A model generated the notes under the pieces. It worked only from the letters and a program-made list of their open reading frames with translations, was not told the DNA's origin and ran no database searches. A program made the position numbers and the translations under genes. Positions 31,119-42,578 of a stretch of 64,000 bases of DNA are shown piece after piece. Each line of letters begins with the position of its first letter. The stretch's first letter is position 1. Origin of the DNA: Notospermus geniculatus (lineage: Eukaryota > Nemertea > Pilidiophora > Heteronemertea > Lineidae); NCBI GenBank assembly GCA_002633025.1, contig NMRB01000208.1:123250-187249 (forward strand), read 5' to 3'.

Positions 31119-31398
31119 ATTATACATGTAGATTCATGCTTTTAATTTGGAACAACATTTACCAGAATTTGACCACACATGCCCTTTTCAACTCGTTACT
31201 GTCGTTAGGTCCGCGGTCGCTCCCATTAATTAAACATACAAGTCGATAACTTTCAACGGTGGGACCATGGCGGTAAAAACTTGACAATCTATAACTGCTC
31301 AACAGCATACTCGCTGTAAAAATCAACTGCAACGCATGGTAGTCTTTGGCGTTTCCGCAAGGAACGTTAGCCCCCTGAAGTTAGTTTGGTAATCTGCC

Positions 31399-31529
31399 GG
31401 GGTCATATTCATGAAGCCCGCAACTTTGCGTGCGCGCAAATCTATTGTAAGTGAACAATAGGGCATTGTGTAGCCAAACAATAGACTTGCGTGCACACAA
31501 AGCTGCGAAAGCTTCGTGAATGCGGCCCC
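31399..31529. mobile_element. Hairpin MITE with GGGGTCATATTCATGAAGC ends
   Basis: GGGGTCATATTCATGAAGC and CAACTTTGCGTGCGCGCAAA and TCTATTG are mirrored by CAATAGACTTGCGTGCACAC then AAAGCTGCG and GCTTCGTGAATGCGGCCCC. Confidence 0.8.
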
Positions 31530-31582
31530 ACTGGCATGAACGGGTTCGCTAGGCATTGAATTGGGCCGTAGTGACACCTATT

Positions 31583-31699
31583 GGATCATATGAATAAAGA
31601 CTAGTAAATGCTTTTACTTGAATTTTGCAATACAAATTCAGTAGGCAATCTGTACAAATCTGAAGTAAAAGCATTTACTAGTTTTTATTCATATGACCC
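31583..31699. mobile_element. Hairpin MITE of the ACTAGTAAATGCTTTTACT family, copy 1
   Basis: GGATCATATGAATAAAGACT then AGTAAATGCTTTTACTT is mirrored almost perfectly by AAGTAAAAGCATTTACTAG then TTTTTATTCATATGACCC. ATT lies on each side. It interrupts a TAGTGACACCTATTGG fragment of R155. Relatives at 36062 and 62647 share the inner arm. Confidence 0.88.
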
Positions 31700-32340
31700 A
31701 TTGTTCAACAACTCCTATTGTCGCTGACCACCACAACCGCCACTCGCCAGAGAATGATCCAAAGTGGAGGATGACAAATATGGCAGCTGTGTCCGCCTGT
31801 GACATTTTCACACGAATTCTCAGTAGGATTACAAACATTCTTATTAGATTGATTTCTCTCACGGGCTTTCATATAAGGTACATCGGTTTTTAGAAGCGGC
31901 TGGAACATCAAAGGAGCAATTTGACATTACCGAGACGGGATATCGAGAACCAATTGGATCGGAGTCGATGAGAATAGTGGATAAGACAATGACTGATTAC
32001 CTTGGAAACAAAGAAGCAAAGAAAAATGAAACCAAACTTGTCAAAACATCAATACAACACTCAATGGGTTATTACAGGATGAGGAATGACGATGTGTTTT
32101 TATTTTTCGGTTAGGGAAGACGGGACACGTTCATCGAAGGGGTAGCGCGTGAGAAGCAAGTCTTGCCGACTTCTTGCCGTCTCGGACTCTAGTGTAGATG
32201 GCAGCACCGATGGTAAGCCAGATTGTGGCACATTATCGGACAGACTTGCCGACTGTTTCCCACTGCAGGTGGACTACATTCCGACAAAATGACCACCGAT
32301 ATTTTGATATAGGCCTATTCGGGTTCGCTTCTAGGCCTTT

Positions 32341-32473
32341 AGGCTGAGTTTACATCGAGGCACACGCGACACGAACACGCAGGCGAACAAAGGTTTCATG
32401 GGGATGAATCCTTTGTGAAGCCATTGTTCGCCTGCGTGTTCGTGTCGCGTGTGCCTCGATGTAAACTCAGCCT
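32341..32473. mobile_element. Hairpin MITE with AGGCTGAGTTTACATCGAGG arms
   Basis: AGGCTGAGTTTACATCGAGG, CACACGCGACACGAACACGC, AGGCGAACAA is mirrored without visible mismatch by TTGTTCGCCTGCGTGTTCGT, GTCGCGTGTGCCTCGATGTA, AACTCAGCCT. The 50-bp arms are essentially identical. Confidence 0.9.
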
Positions 32474-32512
32474 TATATCCGAAGTTGCAATCTGTCAGCT
32501 CTTGAGCTGCAA

Positions 32513-32545
32513 GATTCCAGTCTGTTGGAATGTAACAGACTGGAA
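32513..32545. repeat. Short perfect hairpin
   Basis: ATTCCAGTCTGTT and AACAGACTGGAAT flank a GGAATGT loop. The GAC-rich stretch that follows (about 32550-32690) is a low-complexity GACGAGGAC/GACGGC run. Confidence 0.7.
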
Positions 32546-32770
32546 TCGGTGCTGCGACGGAGTTGAGGACAGTGACAACGACGAGGACGCCGACGGAGCC
32601 GAGGACGGCGACGGCGTCGAAGAAAGGAGGTCGACAACGTGAGCGACGCGACGAGGAAGTGGGCGACGAGATCGCAGCGACGACGGCGACGAGTATGCAC
32701 GATTGCAAAGAATTAAGAAACACACATTCCGAAATGAATATAACTATCGGGTATGAAATGTATTTACTAA

Positions 32771-33117
32771 TGCGGGTGATCCACTGACTTTACGACTAGT
32801 TAACGATCAGTTTGCGATTCGTTCACGACGGCAGTCGTCAACGAATCGCAAACTCGTCGTAAACTAGTAGCAAACTGATCGTAAAGAAATGACGTGACGT
32901 TGAAGCTGATCCACCGAACCAAATCAAACATGTTTGATCTCGTCGCAAACTAGTCGTCAACAGAATTCAGAAGTGAACGAGTCGCAAACTCGTCGTGAAC
33001 GAATCGTGAACGCTGATCCACCGGCTATGATTTTTCGTCGTAAACTAGTCGCAAACGCGTCGTGAACTAATCGCAAACTGATCGTAAACTCGTCGTAAAG
33101 TCGGTGGATCACCCGCA
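32771..33117. mobile_element. PIF/Harbinger-like MITE built of AAACTNGTCGTAAAC-type modules, TAA duplication
   Basis: TGCGGGTGATCCACTGACTT then TACGAC on the left is mirrored by GTCGTAAAGTCGGTGGATCA then CCCGCA. TAA flanks both ends (32768-32770 and 33118-33120). The interior is filled with variants of TCGTCGTAAACTAGTCGCAA and AACTGATCGTAAA in both orientations, plus internal copies of the GCTGATCCACCG terminus at about 32906 and 33012. There is no transposase. Confidence 0.92.
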
Positions 33118-33120
33118 TAA

Positions 33121-34032
33121 TACAACATCACCGTCATTCTGCTGTAGGCCTAGCTATTTTCCCTAATATCTTCATTTCCTTCATTTCCTAACCAATGTCA
33201 GCTTCGTCAACAAAACCAGAATTCGTCGCTTCAAACTCTGCCTCGCGCTTCTTCCTCTTGCTGAAGTGACAGGAAACGTACAAAAGTAGTCACAAGAATG
33301 TAGGCCTAAATACATTTTCGAGGTACTCCTCCACGTGTTTACTGTGCAAGTATAGATTCTCTTGTGATATTCACCATTGTTGGCTCAAGCGCCTGTGCAC
33401 TGGAGAGTTTTCTCGCGGTAGTTGACTCACAATGGGCAATTCACCATATATGATATGATATGATGATATGTGCTTTATTTGACCGATTGACCATTGTTTG
33501 TTTCCTGACGGCTTACGCTGAGAGACAAAACAGCTCAGGATGAGTGTCGATTGCGCAAGAAAGCTCTCGAGTGGATCAACACCAGTGGCTCCAACGACTG
33601 CCCACACATTCTTTTCACTATTATTTTCGACGGCTGATATGCCAAAAGAGCCAACCTGTGTAACCAACCTCTCACGTGGAGCGGCACAAACTCGCCAGCC
33701 GACTCGTATTGTTTAGATACTGGCATTTTCAGCCGAGAAAAAATATCAGAATCGTTTCAGCGGAGCAGGATCAGCCCTTCCAATTCTGCCTCGCCCGGTT
33801 TCATTGTGTTGGTACACCATTGAACATTCTTTCCACATCCTCTGGACGTGCAGTTAGGCAATCATATGCCAGATGGCGACACTGCAAAATGGAAACCACA
33901 ATCGTTACCAACCGACAGGAATACTTGTCCGCGGCACGAGAAGGAGCCGACTTGTTCAGCTGTCAAGAAACGATAGTTGTGTGTGAGGAACAAAAGATGG
34001 CGCTGAAGTATGAAAGGGACTCTTCAATAGGT
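33121..34032. other. No gene recognised; short GATAT tract
   Basis: (GATAT)n-like repeats occur at about 33450-33472. A 144-codon frame (33676-34110) begins at GTG and runs into a dispersed repeat, so I do not call it. Confidence 0.4.
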
Positions 34033-34090
34033 GGAGGCAGCCGCGCTTTATTGCCAAAAGATGGCAGCAAAGTTATAGCGGACCAATATA
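34033..34090 (+). repeat. Dispersed repeat shared with 24503-24560
   Basis: See 24503-24560. After it both copies continue into related TCTCTTGAT-GGTG-TC sequence, so the shared repeat extends further once the 18-bp array at 24.6 kb is ignored. A trace of R155 (AGTGACACCTATTGG) follows at about 34154. Confidence 0.7.
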
Positions 34091-34174
34091 ATACAATACA
34101 TGTAGAATAATCTCTTGATTGGTGTTCAATCAACCATGATTGGCAATGAATTGGACCCTAGTGACACCTATTGG

Positions 34175-35105
34175 TCGATTGACTGACAGCTCCTATTCGA
34201 TTAATTCTTCCGAGAAAGATTTGATAGTGAGTCGAATGGGTGGGGGAAACGGTTATGTCTTCAAGCCTATGAAAATGAAGGGTGGAAGAATGGGTGTACA
34301 GAGTACCACTTCAAAGGCATACACCTATAGAAATACGGGAATTGGGCTATCAATAGATGAATCCGAGTGTACTTACGATTTTAGCTGAGAACTCTACATC
34401 GAAAATTTCGGTGAATACCCAAACGTTTGCCTCCACCCATGCACGCCACCGGTCAACTTATACCGAAGACAGTGAAATTCAGTCCCTTGAGCTAGACGGA
34501 CAGTGGGACTGAACGGGTCACGGAAATCACCGTAAACATCGTGCGGCCTAGACCCCGAAAGCAGTCTCATTTGGAAGTTTCGCCTCTTTCGCCTTGGCGT
34601 GAACTCGACCTAGCATTTGTGTGCGGCCGGTTGGGCGAAACCTGCCCTGCTAAAGGATGACGACGGTATATGACGGACACCGCAGTACTGTAACAGCTCA
34701 CCAGGTGGCAAAGCTAAAAAGCGTGATTGCGCCAAGAAGCAAGGATGAGACACTATATGCCGCCCTCCGGCTCGCCGTGTTCGTAAAACCATCCTCTCAG
34801 AACATGGTCATTGCGATATCTCCTCTGTCGTATCTCTTCCGACCTTGTTACGTTCTCTGCGCCCTTTCTCACGGCGACCCACCCGCAGGTGCAATTATTA
34901 CAACACAACCTCCGATAAAATCCTTCATAACTTACATGTAATGTTACTTGTACATACGCAAAACAAACAACAAGCACGAAAAAAAACCGAACAAGGCCAT
35001 CTCGAAGTTCGCAAACAAGCGGGAAGATTTTCATGAAATATCAAAACGTCGTTGCTAAGTGTTTGGACCGGTGGCAGAGAGTTCACAACGGGTCAGTTTC
35101 TCACT
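34175..35105. other. No recognised feature
   Basis: Only short frames and no repeat that I could match. Confidence 0.4.
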
Positions 35106-35300
35106 CTCACAAGTGGCGCCCCCTATAAAACAGAAGGATGATGCGATTTTCCCCAAAATCGGACTTGGCCTAGATATTGACCCGATACATCTGCACCAAA
35201 AATATAAAGATTTCGTACGCACGCTTATGGGTACTAGAGGGTTCGCAAAATTGTTTTAAGGGGCGCCCCCTATACTACAAGGATGATGCGATTTACATCA
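35106..35300 (+). repeat. Direct duplication of a GGCGCCCCCTATA block
   Basis: GTGGCGCCCCCTATAAAACA then GAAGGATGATGCGATTT occurs at 35114 and, as GGCGCCCCCTATACTACAAG then GATGATGCGATTT, at about 35261. The period is about 148 bp, so there are two units, the second incomplete. Confidence 0.6.
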
Positions 35301-35565
35301 GAACTTAGAACTTGGACCTAGACACTGAAGCAATACATTCTGTGCATAAAACATGACAAATTGCACACTCTTGTTGATTCTACAGGTGTGATGGACGGAC
35401 AACACGACAGCCTGACGGAGGGAACATACAAAGACAAATACATGTATCCGCAAACTTTCTTCGAAAGAGCGGATTCCAACTAAATTGAGTTCTGCGTCAC
35501 ACAAATACTTGCCATTTTCCTACACCGTTTTGTATTGTGGTGTAATGGCGTTGCATTGTGATGTA

Positions 35566-35821
35566 TTAAAGATAATGTATCACGGGTATTTTCGCGGGCC
35601 ACGAAAATCATTGTTTATTTACATTTTGTTTGTTTGTGTCTAGTCTTTCTTTGTCTTATGAGTAATTTGTTGGTGGCATGCCCCTCTAGAAACTCTTTTG
35701 ATACCGAAAGTATTCAATTTGGTGAGTTGGCGTGTCCCAAAAGTCCCAAATAACATAATGTTTACATTAATGTTTAAAAACATTGAATGTAAACAATGAA
35801 GTCATGATACATTATCTTTAA
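35566..35821. mobile_element. MITE with TTAAAGATAATGTATCA ends
   Basis: TTAAAGATAATGTATCACG on the left and CATGATACATTATCTTTAA on the right, length about 256 bp. Inner hairpins TTTCGCGGGCCACGAAAAT and ATGTTTACATT...AATGTAAACA are present. No clear duplication outside the ends. Confidence 0.8.
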
Positions 35822-36061
35822 GCCATCGTTGTATTGTTTTTATTGTATCTTTGTTGGAATGTACGTACGGTCCCAGGGCAGTGCATGCAATTACGTCACG
35901 CACAGGGTGACAACAGACAGGTGCTTTTTTATATTACTTCATCACAAGAAACAGAAATTTTCGTATCGGAATTTGTTCTTTTGTGTCAAAAACGGAATTG
36001 CGTACAGGAATTTATTCTTTAGTGTCAAAAACTGCTTCTACTGCAAGGCGTTGGTAGATAA

Positions 36062-36181
36062 TGGCTGGTATTCATAAAAGTTAGCAAATACTTTTACTTA
36101 AGACTTGCACAGCAGTGCCCAATGTAAATGTACTACAAAATCTAAAGTTAAAGCATTTGCTAGGTTTTATAAATGTCAGCC
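36062..36181. mobile_element. Hairpin MITE of the AGCAAATGCTTTTAC family, copy 2
   Basis: GGCTGGTATTCATAAAAGTT then AGCAAATACTTTTACTT is mirrored by AAAGTTAAAGCATTTGCTAG then GTTTTATAAATGTCAGCC. Confidence 0.85.
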
Positions 36182-36465
36182 AGTGAAACAGCTTCAGTTG
36201 CCGTTGTGCTCGGTGATACAAAGGAACTGCATTGATACAACGTTCTCGGGCGGTCGATTCCGGTCTCTGGCCTTGAATACGATGCCACTCTTATCACAAC
36301 AATAAGAATCCAAGGCGTTACCAATAACACGCTGTTCATTGTCTTTAAAGTCCTTGGCAAACGCTGTAGCAAACTCAAGAGATTGTCGTTGTGATATGAA
36401 GATTCCACTACAATGAACGCTCTGAATCACACACCGTAATGAAAAGAACTTTGTAGAGCTAAGCG

Positions 36466-36705
36466 GAAATAAGGAACTTTCAAACTCCGGTCACTGGGGG
36501 CGCTGCGAGTGGTTGTACTTTTTTTTTGACGATTCGTCCCTATTGCACTGCGTCAAGGGCGTCGTGACGGGATGCTTTCGCGTTGCTTTGCACTGTTTTA
36601 AGTAGATCGGTTCCCGTCTAATTGTAGCGGCATAGACAGGAACCAGTCTTCGGAAAAACAGCTCGCAGCGCCGCCCTGTCGGGATAAAAAGTTATGCAGA
36701 TTCCT
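36466..36705 (+). repeat. H-family element, copy 1, containing a mini FB9-like insert
   Basis: It starts near CACTGGGGGCGCTGCGAGTG then GTTGTACTTT and ends CTCGCAGCGCCGCCCTGTCG then GGATAAAAAG. The GGCGCTGCGAGC ends are mutually inverted. The order of blocks matches 46151-46610 and, inverted, 55133-55322. It is interrupted by 36603-36650. Confidence 0.75.
36603..36650. mobile_element. Miniature FB9-like insert (48 bp)
   Basis: TAGATCGGTTCCCGTCTA is mirrored by TAGACAGGAACCAGTCTT with a 12-base loop. The termini match the FB9 consensus. I cannot see a nine-base duplication, so this copy may be a relic. Confidence 0.6.
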
Positions 36706-37360
36706 CATTGATAGAACATGAAGTTTCACTAAGCAGGATCAAAATTCCCATATTTTCCGAGTATTTTGCAACCTACCTTTCCCAATATAGGTTATATGCA
36801 TCGTTTTTCAACCCGGGAAGCGCTCGAAGAAATTCGGTGAAAAAGGTCCGAGTGCGGTATTTCTCGTCTTGAACCACGCTGTACTCTGAAAATAGCCAAA
36901 TTGAGTTATGTGACAGGTTAAGAACAATGAACATACATATGTATTTGTAAGAATAAGAAAGAGACGCAGGGGCTAAGCTCAGGCAGGCTCTGTAAGTCGA
37001 TTGGTTTTATTCCAAGGCCGAAGAGAGTTGGCGATTTCAATCACAAGTGGATATCTAAACATATAAAATCCGAGGGGATCAATGGCGCCGTCAATTTAGA
37101 ATTATTTCAATGACCATCCCATACAAACGTTATAACGTATCCCAAGCAAACATTTGACACAAATATCCCACATCAATTTAAGGAGAAATCGGACCAACTA
37201 TTGACAGTTTATGTCGATAAATTAAAATCACAGTCGCGGGAAAGTTGGGAACACGGCTCATTTATTTCCGTAGGACGATATTTTATGAGTGGAGTAGGCA
37301 CAGTGACTTTTGGTATTAGATACGTAAAATTGGTCCAACGTACATGTATATGATGCACCA

Positions 37361-37468
37361 GGGGCCTGTTTCATAAAGTGACTTTTAGCTTATGGTACCT
37401 TTAACCACATGGAAAATGCATTAAGTTAATGGTACCAATAGCTTAAAGTCACTTTATGAAACAGGGGC
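37361..37468. mobile_element. Hairpin MITE with GGCCTGTTTCATAAAGTGAC ends
   Basis: GGGCCTGTTTCATAAAGTGA, CTTTTAGCTTATGGTACC is mirrored by GGTACCAATAGCTTAAAGTC, ACTTTATGAAACAGGGGC. Confidence 0.85.
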
Positions 37469-38285
37469 AAGGTTTTCACTGCTGACTCCGCGGCTAGGCC
37501 TCACTCTCAACCAATTTTAGACGGAAAATCCCAATTTCCATCATTTTTTGAGCGCTGTATTTCATGTTTTTACATTCTCAGTTCGACGAAACAGGCCCCT
37601 TTCACGAATTCCATTTGATTTTGGCGAAACCTTTACACTACACATCGCACCATGCACTGATACACAGCCTCAAAGTTAAAATTCGATTTTACGAAAAACC
37701 CATTGCTGGACAGACAGGCAAAGGGCAGTTTTATCGCTCATCAAGGACAGTAGGTGAAGTTCCGATTTTGAGCCACGAGGACAAAAGCTGCATAAGCTGA
37801 TAAACCTTTCTTTCCAGCAGGGGCGATAATATCTAACGCGGGTTCACAAATAATCAATGCTCCCTAAATGTTTCGTTTCGTTGTTTTCTGTTGTGCAGCG
37901 AGGATCAGGGAGGAGATTGGCATTTACCTGGGGCGTGAGGGGTGCCCTAGTGAAGGGATCCCCGAGCAGCCAAATAAGGGGACCATGTCACTGGGTCAGA
38001 ATAAACCCATGTCGTTGAATATAATATACACCATCCAGTACTAGCAGATATCAATAAAATAATCCGCTCCTTCGTCGGTAGGGCTGCTGTTGAAACTAAG
38101 CCAGATTGTGCTTGGTGTAATTGGTCTGAGCCTTATAGTAAGTTCCTTGAAAAGTATAGGTACTAGGTACTTATACTTAAGCAAGAATAACGTACTGAGC
38201 ATTTGGCTTGTCCATTTATGAACCTTGAAACTTTTGTTGGGTCCATCATATTCTAGGCGGACTTAAGATTCCTGTTACACCGGAT

Positions 38286-38413
38286 TCCGGGTTCGATTTC
38301 CGGGTCAGATGTTACGCCTGCCAGTGTTTCTGTGTGTCCTTTATTGTTTCGGATACGCCGGCAGATAGATCGACACGTTTCTCTGTGTCCTTAACCTAAA
38401 CCTTACACCGGTA
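38286..38413 (+). repeat. tRNA-like box B followed by an X-family fragment
   Basis: CCGGGTTCGATTTCCGGG at 38287-38304 is a box B-like sequence. It is followed by an X fragment, GTTACGCCTGCCAGTGTTTC, then TTATTGTTTCGGATACGCCG then GCAGATAGATCGACACGTTT, ending TTACACCGG. The box B may simply be part of a neighbouring SINE remnant. Confidence 0.55.
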
Positions 38414-38840
38414 TTTTTTGGACAGGAAGGCCTTCTTTCTTTGACAGTATAAATGTCAGGTTTCCTCCTACATTACACTACAAGTCGAAAAACTTTGTAC
38501 AACCAGCCAAAACCGAACCAGGTTTTTAACTCGCAGCTTTCGCGACTCACAATACTAAAGAAAAAGGGGTACGCAGTTTTTAGGGGTAAGGTTACCACCC
38601 ATGTTCCTCTGCCAATAGGATGTACTCATAAGAGGTAATCATCTTTCCAGAACCAACGCCTACAGAACTCATGACAAAACGGAAGTGAAGGATTGCCAGA
38701 TTGCATTAAGGTAAAATCAGATAATATCACTTTTCCGCAGCGAGTCAATTAAAGAACAGCTTTAAAAACTCTGGGAGTGAATTTCATGAATCGGATCAGA
38801 ACTAAATGCATCATCGAGTGTTAGGTTCTTCATGTGATAC

Positions 38841-39115
38841 TTTTTACTCGCCAAGCTGTAAAGTACTTTGAGTGACATCGTTTCTGCCTAGGTGGCAGCA
38901 CTGTCAGACTGGGCAGAGGTTCTTCCTCTGACACCCCGTTTTTTTGCTCGCGAGACTGTGAACTACCTGAGTAACATCGTTTCTGCCTAGGTGGCAGCAC
39001 TGTCAGACTGATCGGGGTTCTTCATCTGACACTCCCGTTTTTTTCTCGCGAGACTGTGAAGTACCTGAATGAAATCGTTTCTGGCCGCACTGTAAGAAAG
39101 GCCACTTTTTCACTC
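38841..39115 (+). repeat. Tandem array, period about 100 bp, 2.7 units
   Basis: Units begin TTTTTACTCGCCAAGCTGTA, TTTTTTTGCTCGCGAGACTG (38939) and TTTTTTTCTCGCGAGACTGT (39040), each continuing CCTAGGTGGCAGCACTGTCA in the first two. The third is shortened. Confidence 0.85.
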
Positions 39116-39227
39116 GACAGCCGGCGCCACCGCGCCACTCCACAACCCCAGGGACTAACTACGTTGTCGGCTATTAACCCGATTTACTACGTACATTTTG
39201 TAATGCATTTTCGTAGTTCGATTTGCT

Positions 39228-39300
39228 GCCGCTAGGTGGCTTCCTCTACGTCGGCAGTCAAAATAACGCATTAGAGATCCAATACCGTGCTCCTTTAAGG
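39228..39300 (+). repeat. Dispersed repeat shared with 24788-24842
   Basis: CCGCTAGGTGGCTTCCTCTA, then CGTCGGCAGTCAAAATAACG, then ACCGTGCTCCTTT; see the partner entry. Confidence 0.7.
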
Positions 39301-39958
39301 GAAGACATCTCTGGTTAAAACTGAAATTCAATCACGTTTCATGCACAAAACCCCACACGTCTCGAAGGAGAAACTGCCGGAAGGGTGAATGGGAGGCATT
39401 CGCGGGAGGTGAAGCCGGTGAACTGAACTGTCTGTATAAAAACATGAACTACGAAGAGAATCTCATTTGTGGAAGACAGTTTGATCCTGTTACGAATCCC
39501 GGTCCCCTCTCCCCAGCAGGATGCGGATGTGACCTTGCGTGCCAACCACCGACGAGGGATTGCTATGGAGACCAAGCACGATTATCAAGAAAAGGAAACA
39601 AAATTAATTGAATTTCGCAAAAGGTAGCTTCCGTTTTTAAATGATGTGAGAGAAGGCGTCACTCTGATTCGCAGCCACAGAAGCCCATTTTCCGTTCTGC
39701 TGCATCTCGAAGAGGAAGTACCAAGTGGCTCTTAAAGAATGAGTTTCACACTGTGTTCAGCAGTAAAGCTTTGTAAAGCCGGTGAGGGACTACCGCGTCC
39801 GCGGCGCGGAGCAACGCGTTTTGCATTTTGTCGTCGTGCAGGCGTTCCGCCAACCACATTCTTCTTCGGTAGGTGTTTCGGTGTTACCGCCTCCCTGATT
39901 GGTCGAACGCTTTCACGACGCGTTACTTACGCGCCAGTGTGTCACCGCCTTTTAAACT
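39301..39958. other. No recognised feature
   Basis: Overlapping short frames on both strands; none convincing. Confidence 0.4.
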
Positions 39959-40009
39959 GGGAAAAAACGCAACGCAACCCATTGCGTTGCGATGCGTTGC
40001 GTTTTTTCC
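39959..40009. repeat. Perfect GC-rich hairpin GGAAAAAACGCAACGCA
   Basis: GGAAAAAACGCAACGCAAC is mirrored by GATGCGTTGCGTTTTTTCC, with internal TTGCGTTGC. About 17-20-bp arms and a short loop. Confidence 0.75.
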
Positions 40010-40597
40010 AGCACGCCTGAAGAATCTCTATATAAAACGCATTGCCAAGCCCCCAAGTCTGTCACCGCCTCCGCCGTCGATTCGCCAACGCTCTATTAAA
40101 AGTATACTTGATCCATGACCGCAGTCGCTGTAAAATTACACAAATCAGCAAGTCACTGCTATTAGTTCAAATTGGCTCGCTTGAGATATAGGATTGCGAT
40201 CAATCGAGATGAACTGTCAGAGGACAACTCCTCTTGTCTTCCTAACTTGTCACGGCGGATTAAGTGGCCACCGACTGAGTCAATTGCCAGTATAAACAGG
40301 GTTATTCATCCGTAAGTAAACAGGAGACTGATCCAATGGGCCCATTTTATCGTGCCGTTATAAATATCCATTCACTCCGTTAGTCTTTATAAGAATTTTA
40401 CTGGACTTTTTACTGAAAAATAAGACAAATTCGCTGTCATGCACATCCCTAAGGAACTGGGAGAATTTTGATTTGATTTTTTTTCGCGGAGTTTTCATCT
40501 TTTGGGATTAATCAACTCCGTCAATGAACCTCGCGGCGCCTGAAAGGTTGACATCATCTAGCCATTATCCTGTGCCATTAGTCGCTCAGGCAAGGGG
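40010..40597. other. No recognised feature
   Basis: Nothing supportable was seen. Confidence 0.4.
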
Positions 40598-40670
40598 ATG
40601 TCAGAGTGGCGTAGTGGGAACATGAACGCCTGTCACCTCTGACGTTCCAGGTTCGATCGGCAGTCGGACA
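40598..40670 (+). repeat. SINE-A head, copy 2, cut by gap
   Basis: TCAGAGTGGCGTAGTGGGAA (box A) and CCAGGTTCGATCGG (box B-like, 40647-40660) match the 1.6-kb copy. The sequence is lost in the gap that follows. Confidence 0.6.
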
Positions 40671-40817
40671 NNNNNNNNNNNNNNNNNNNNNNNNNNNNNN
40701 NNNNNNNNNNNNNNNNNNNNNNNNNNNNNNNNNNNNNNNNNNNNNNNNNNNNNNNNNNNNNNNNNNNNNNNNNNNNNNNNNNNNNNNNNNNNNNNNNNNN
40801 NNNNNNNNNNNNNNNNN
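40671..40817. other. Assembly gap (147 N)
   Basis: A run of N that ends in a C homopolymer (40818-40830), like the first gap, implying a G/C-run repeat at the break. Confidence 0.99.
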
Positions 40818-41005
40818 CCCCCCCCCCCCCCGTTGCTTTTTACCAAAATCGACTTTGCTGCTTCGCTGGAGGCAATAGGCTGATTGTATGACTCAGCCGA
40901 ATTCAGTTTCTCCATATCATAATTGGCAGACCACTGCATCCAATTCCGCCCTTCATATCACATATAGTCACACAAGTAACTGCGGTGAGCAATCGGGAAG
41001 AGCAT

Positions 41006-41104
41006 CCTCCCATAGCTGGGCTTTTGTCTCGTTCCTCTTCACACACTTGCACATAAAGTGTTAGTGGATGAAGAGGAGTGAGGTAAAAAGCCCTGCTGTG
41101 GGAG
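41006..41104. mobile_element. Hairpin MITE with CTCCCATAGCTGGGCTTTTG arms
   Basis: CTCCCATAGCTGGGCTTTTG then TCTCGTTCCTCTTCA is mirrored by TGAAGAGGAGTGAGG then TAAAAAGCCCTGCTGTGGGAG. Confidence 0.75.
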
Positions 41105-41739
41105 AATGGGGACCTTCACTCCAGGTGATGTCAATGGCAATCAACGTAACGGAAGTGACGTCATTACTAGCCACAACAACATGTTTCTCGAAATATTGAT
41201 GACGTCACAAGCTTTCTCGCCGACACGAATTCTATACCAGTATCACCGTGTGTACGTGCAGACGACAACATGAATAAGCCTTAATGAAACATGTCAATTA
41301 GCAAAATGGGTATTCTTGAAAAAAAGGTGCCGGCGATCCTTTTTGGGTTAGCGTGAGTGCATAGCCGAGGGAGGTGACATTACCATTCGGAACTGGTTCC
41401 CATGGGCAACAACCCACACCCTTCCACCCGTATTATTCGCTGTAACTTCTATTCCATTGGGATCGGCCGAGGCAATCTGTAAACAAATTGGCGTCATATT
41501 TCTAACGTATTTATCTGAACCTACCTAACACGATAAACTAGATTATAGTCAATGAACGGTAACGATTTGTGCCTCAAGTGTCTATTCATATGTGGTAGTT
41601 TAAGGAGCATCCAGGCCAAGACCAATTGAAGCCTTGTCAAATACAAGCAATAAAATTTAACAACCGAATTGATTTGGTAGCAGACAAATGCAACATCATC
41701 AGTTTCTCTCACACCGATGAGACATGGAAGCAGTATGTA
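41105..41739. other. No recognised feature
   Basis: Nothing supportable was seen. Confidence 0.4.
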
Positions 41740-41905
41740 GTGTATTTCTCCATCAGGGCTGAAGCCATAGCATTAGCCTGGTAAGTATGGAAGAGACCAT
41801 CTCAAGCTACTCATGTTCCTCACTTGGATGAGGTCTTTTGTTGCAAAGGTACAACAAAAAGGCACAAGGCACCACGACGTACTGTCCCTGCAGCGCCTAA
41901 TAGAG
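41740..41905 (-). repeat. SINE-B body, copy 6
   Basis: TTTCTCCATCAGGGCTGAAG, then GGAAGAGACCATCTCAAGCT, then ACTCATGTTCCTCACTTGGA, then AGGTCTTTT, ending in the GTACTGTCCC that leads into the head region. Small internal deletions are present. Confidence 0.82.
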
Positions 41906-42578
41906 TTGTTACCTATTGGATGACTGAAATGATTTTTTTGAGAAAACGCTCTATAGGCACCTGAAGACTGCTCCGTGTCTTTATGTAGCCTAATGATATA
42001 ATCCGGAACAGCGCAGTCGGTAGCCAAGATTCAGAACTTCGCCCCGAAGATGAAATTTTAGGGCCTAATTTACAGTTAATTAATAACGTTACTGCTAACC
42101 CAAATTGACAGTTTTATATCAAAATATACGGAGCGGGGTTTATACTTAAGTAATAAACCTGGTGTTAGATTACTTTAGGTTTATATAGAAAATATACCGC
42201 TTTTTCAATTTTATGTGTGCATTATTTTGTGCTTAGGTATCCCTTCACCTTTTAAGGATCGCCGAATCAGATCTGATATAGCCCCCTCCGCCTACTCGCC
42301 TCATAAAATTTCTTATCTGATATCAAATGAGCCGTCGTCTCATCCTTCTTGTGGCTGGTGCTCACACATATCAGGCAGAGATGTCAATAACTGGCCCGCC
42401 TGAGGTTTAAAAATTGATGTGTGGGGTTTGTTAGTGACAAATGTTTTTTACTCAATGTTAGTTTTCGCGGAATTAGATGGTTATTGATAGTGGAAGGTTA
42501 GGGTTTGTTCTCAGAGTGAGACCGACTTCAAGACTCGGCGATTCTCAGAAGCCGAATTGGGACTTCGTTCCAGATCGA
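41906..42578. other. No recognised feature
   Basis: AT-rich, short frames only. Confidence 0.4.

Noticed and set aside
32331-32787. Overlapping frames on both strands over the GAC-rich segment
   Set aside because: Explained by the MITE hairpin and low-complexity GACGAGGAC-type sequence; no frame is favoured.
33676-34110. The 144-codon frame
   Set aside because: It starts at GTG and runs into a dispersed repeat shared with 24.5 kb; no motif or coding signal.
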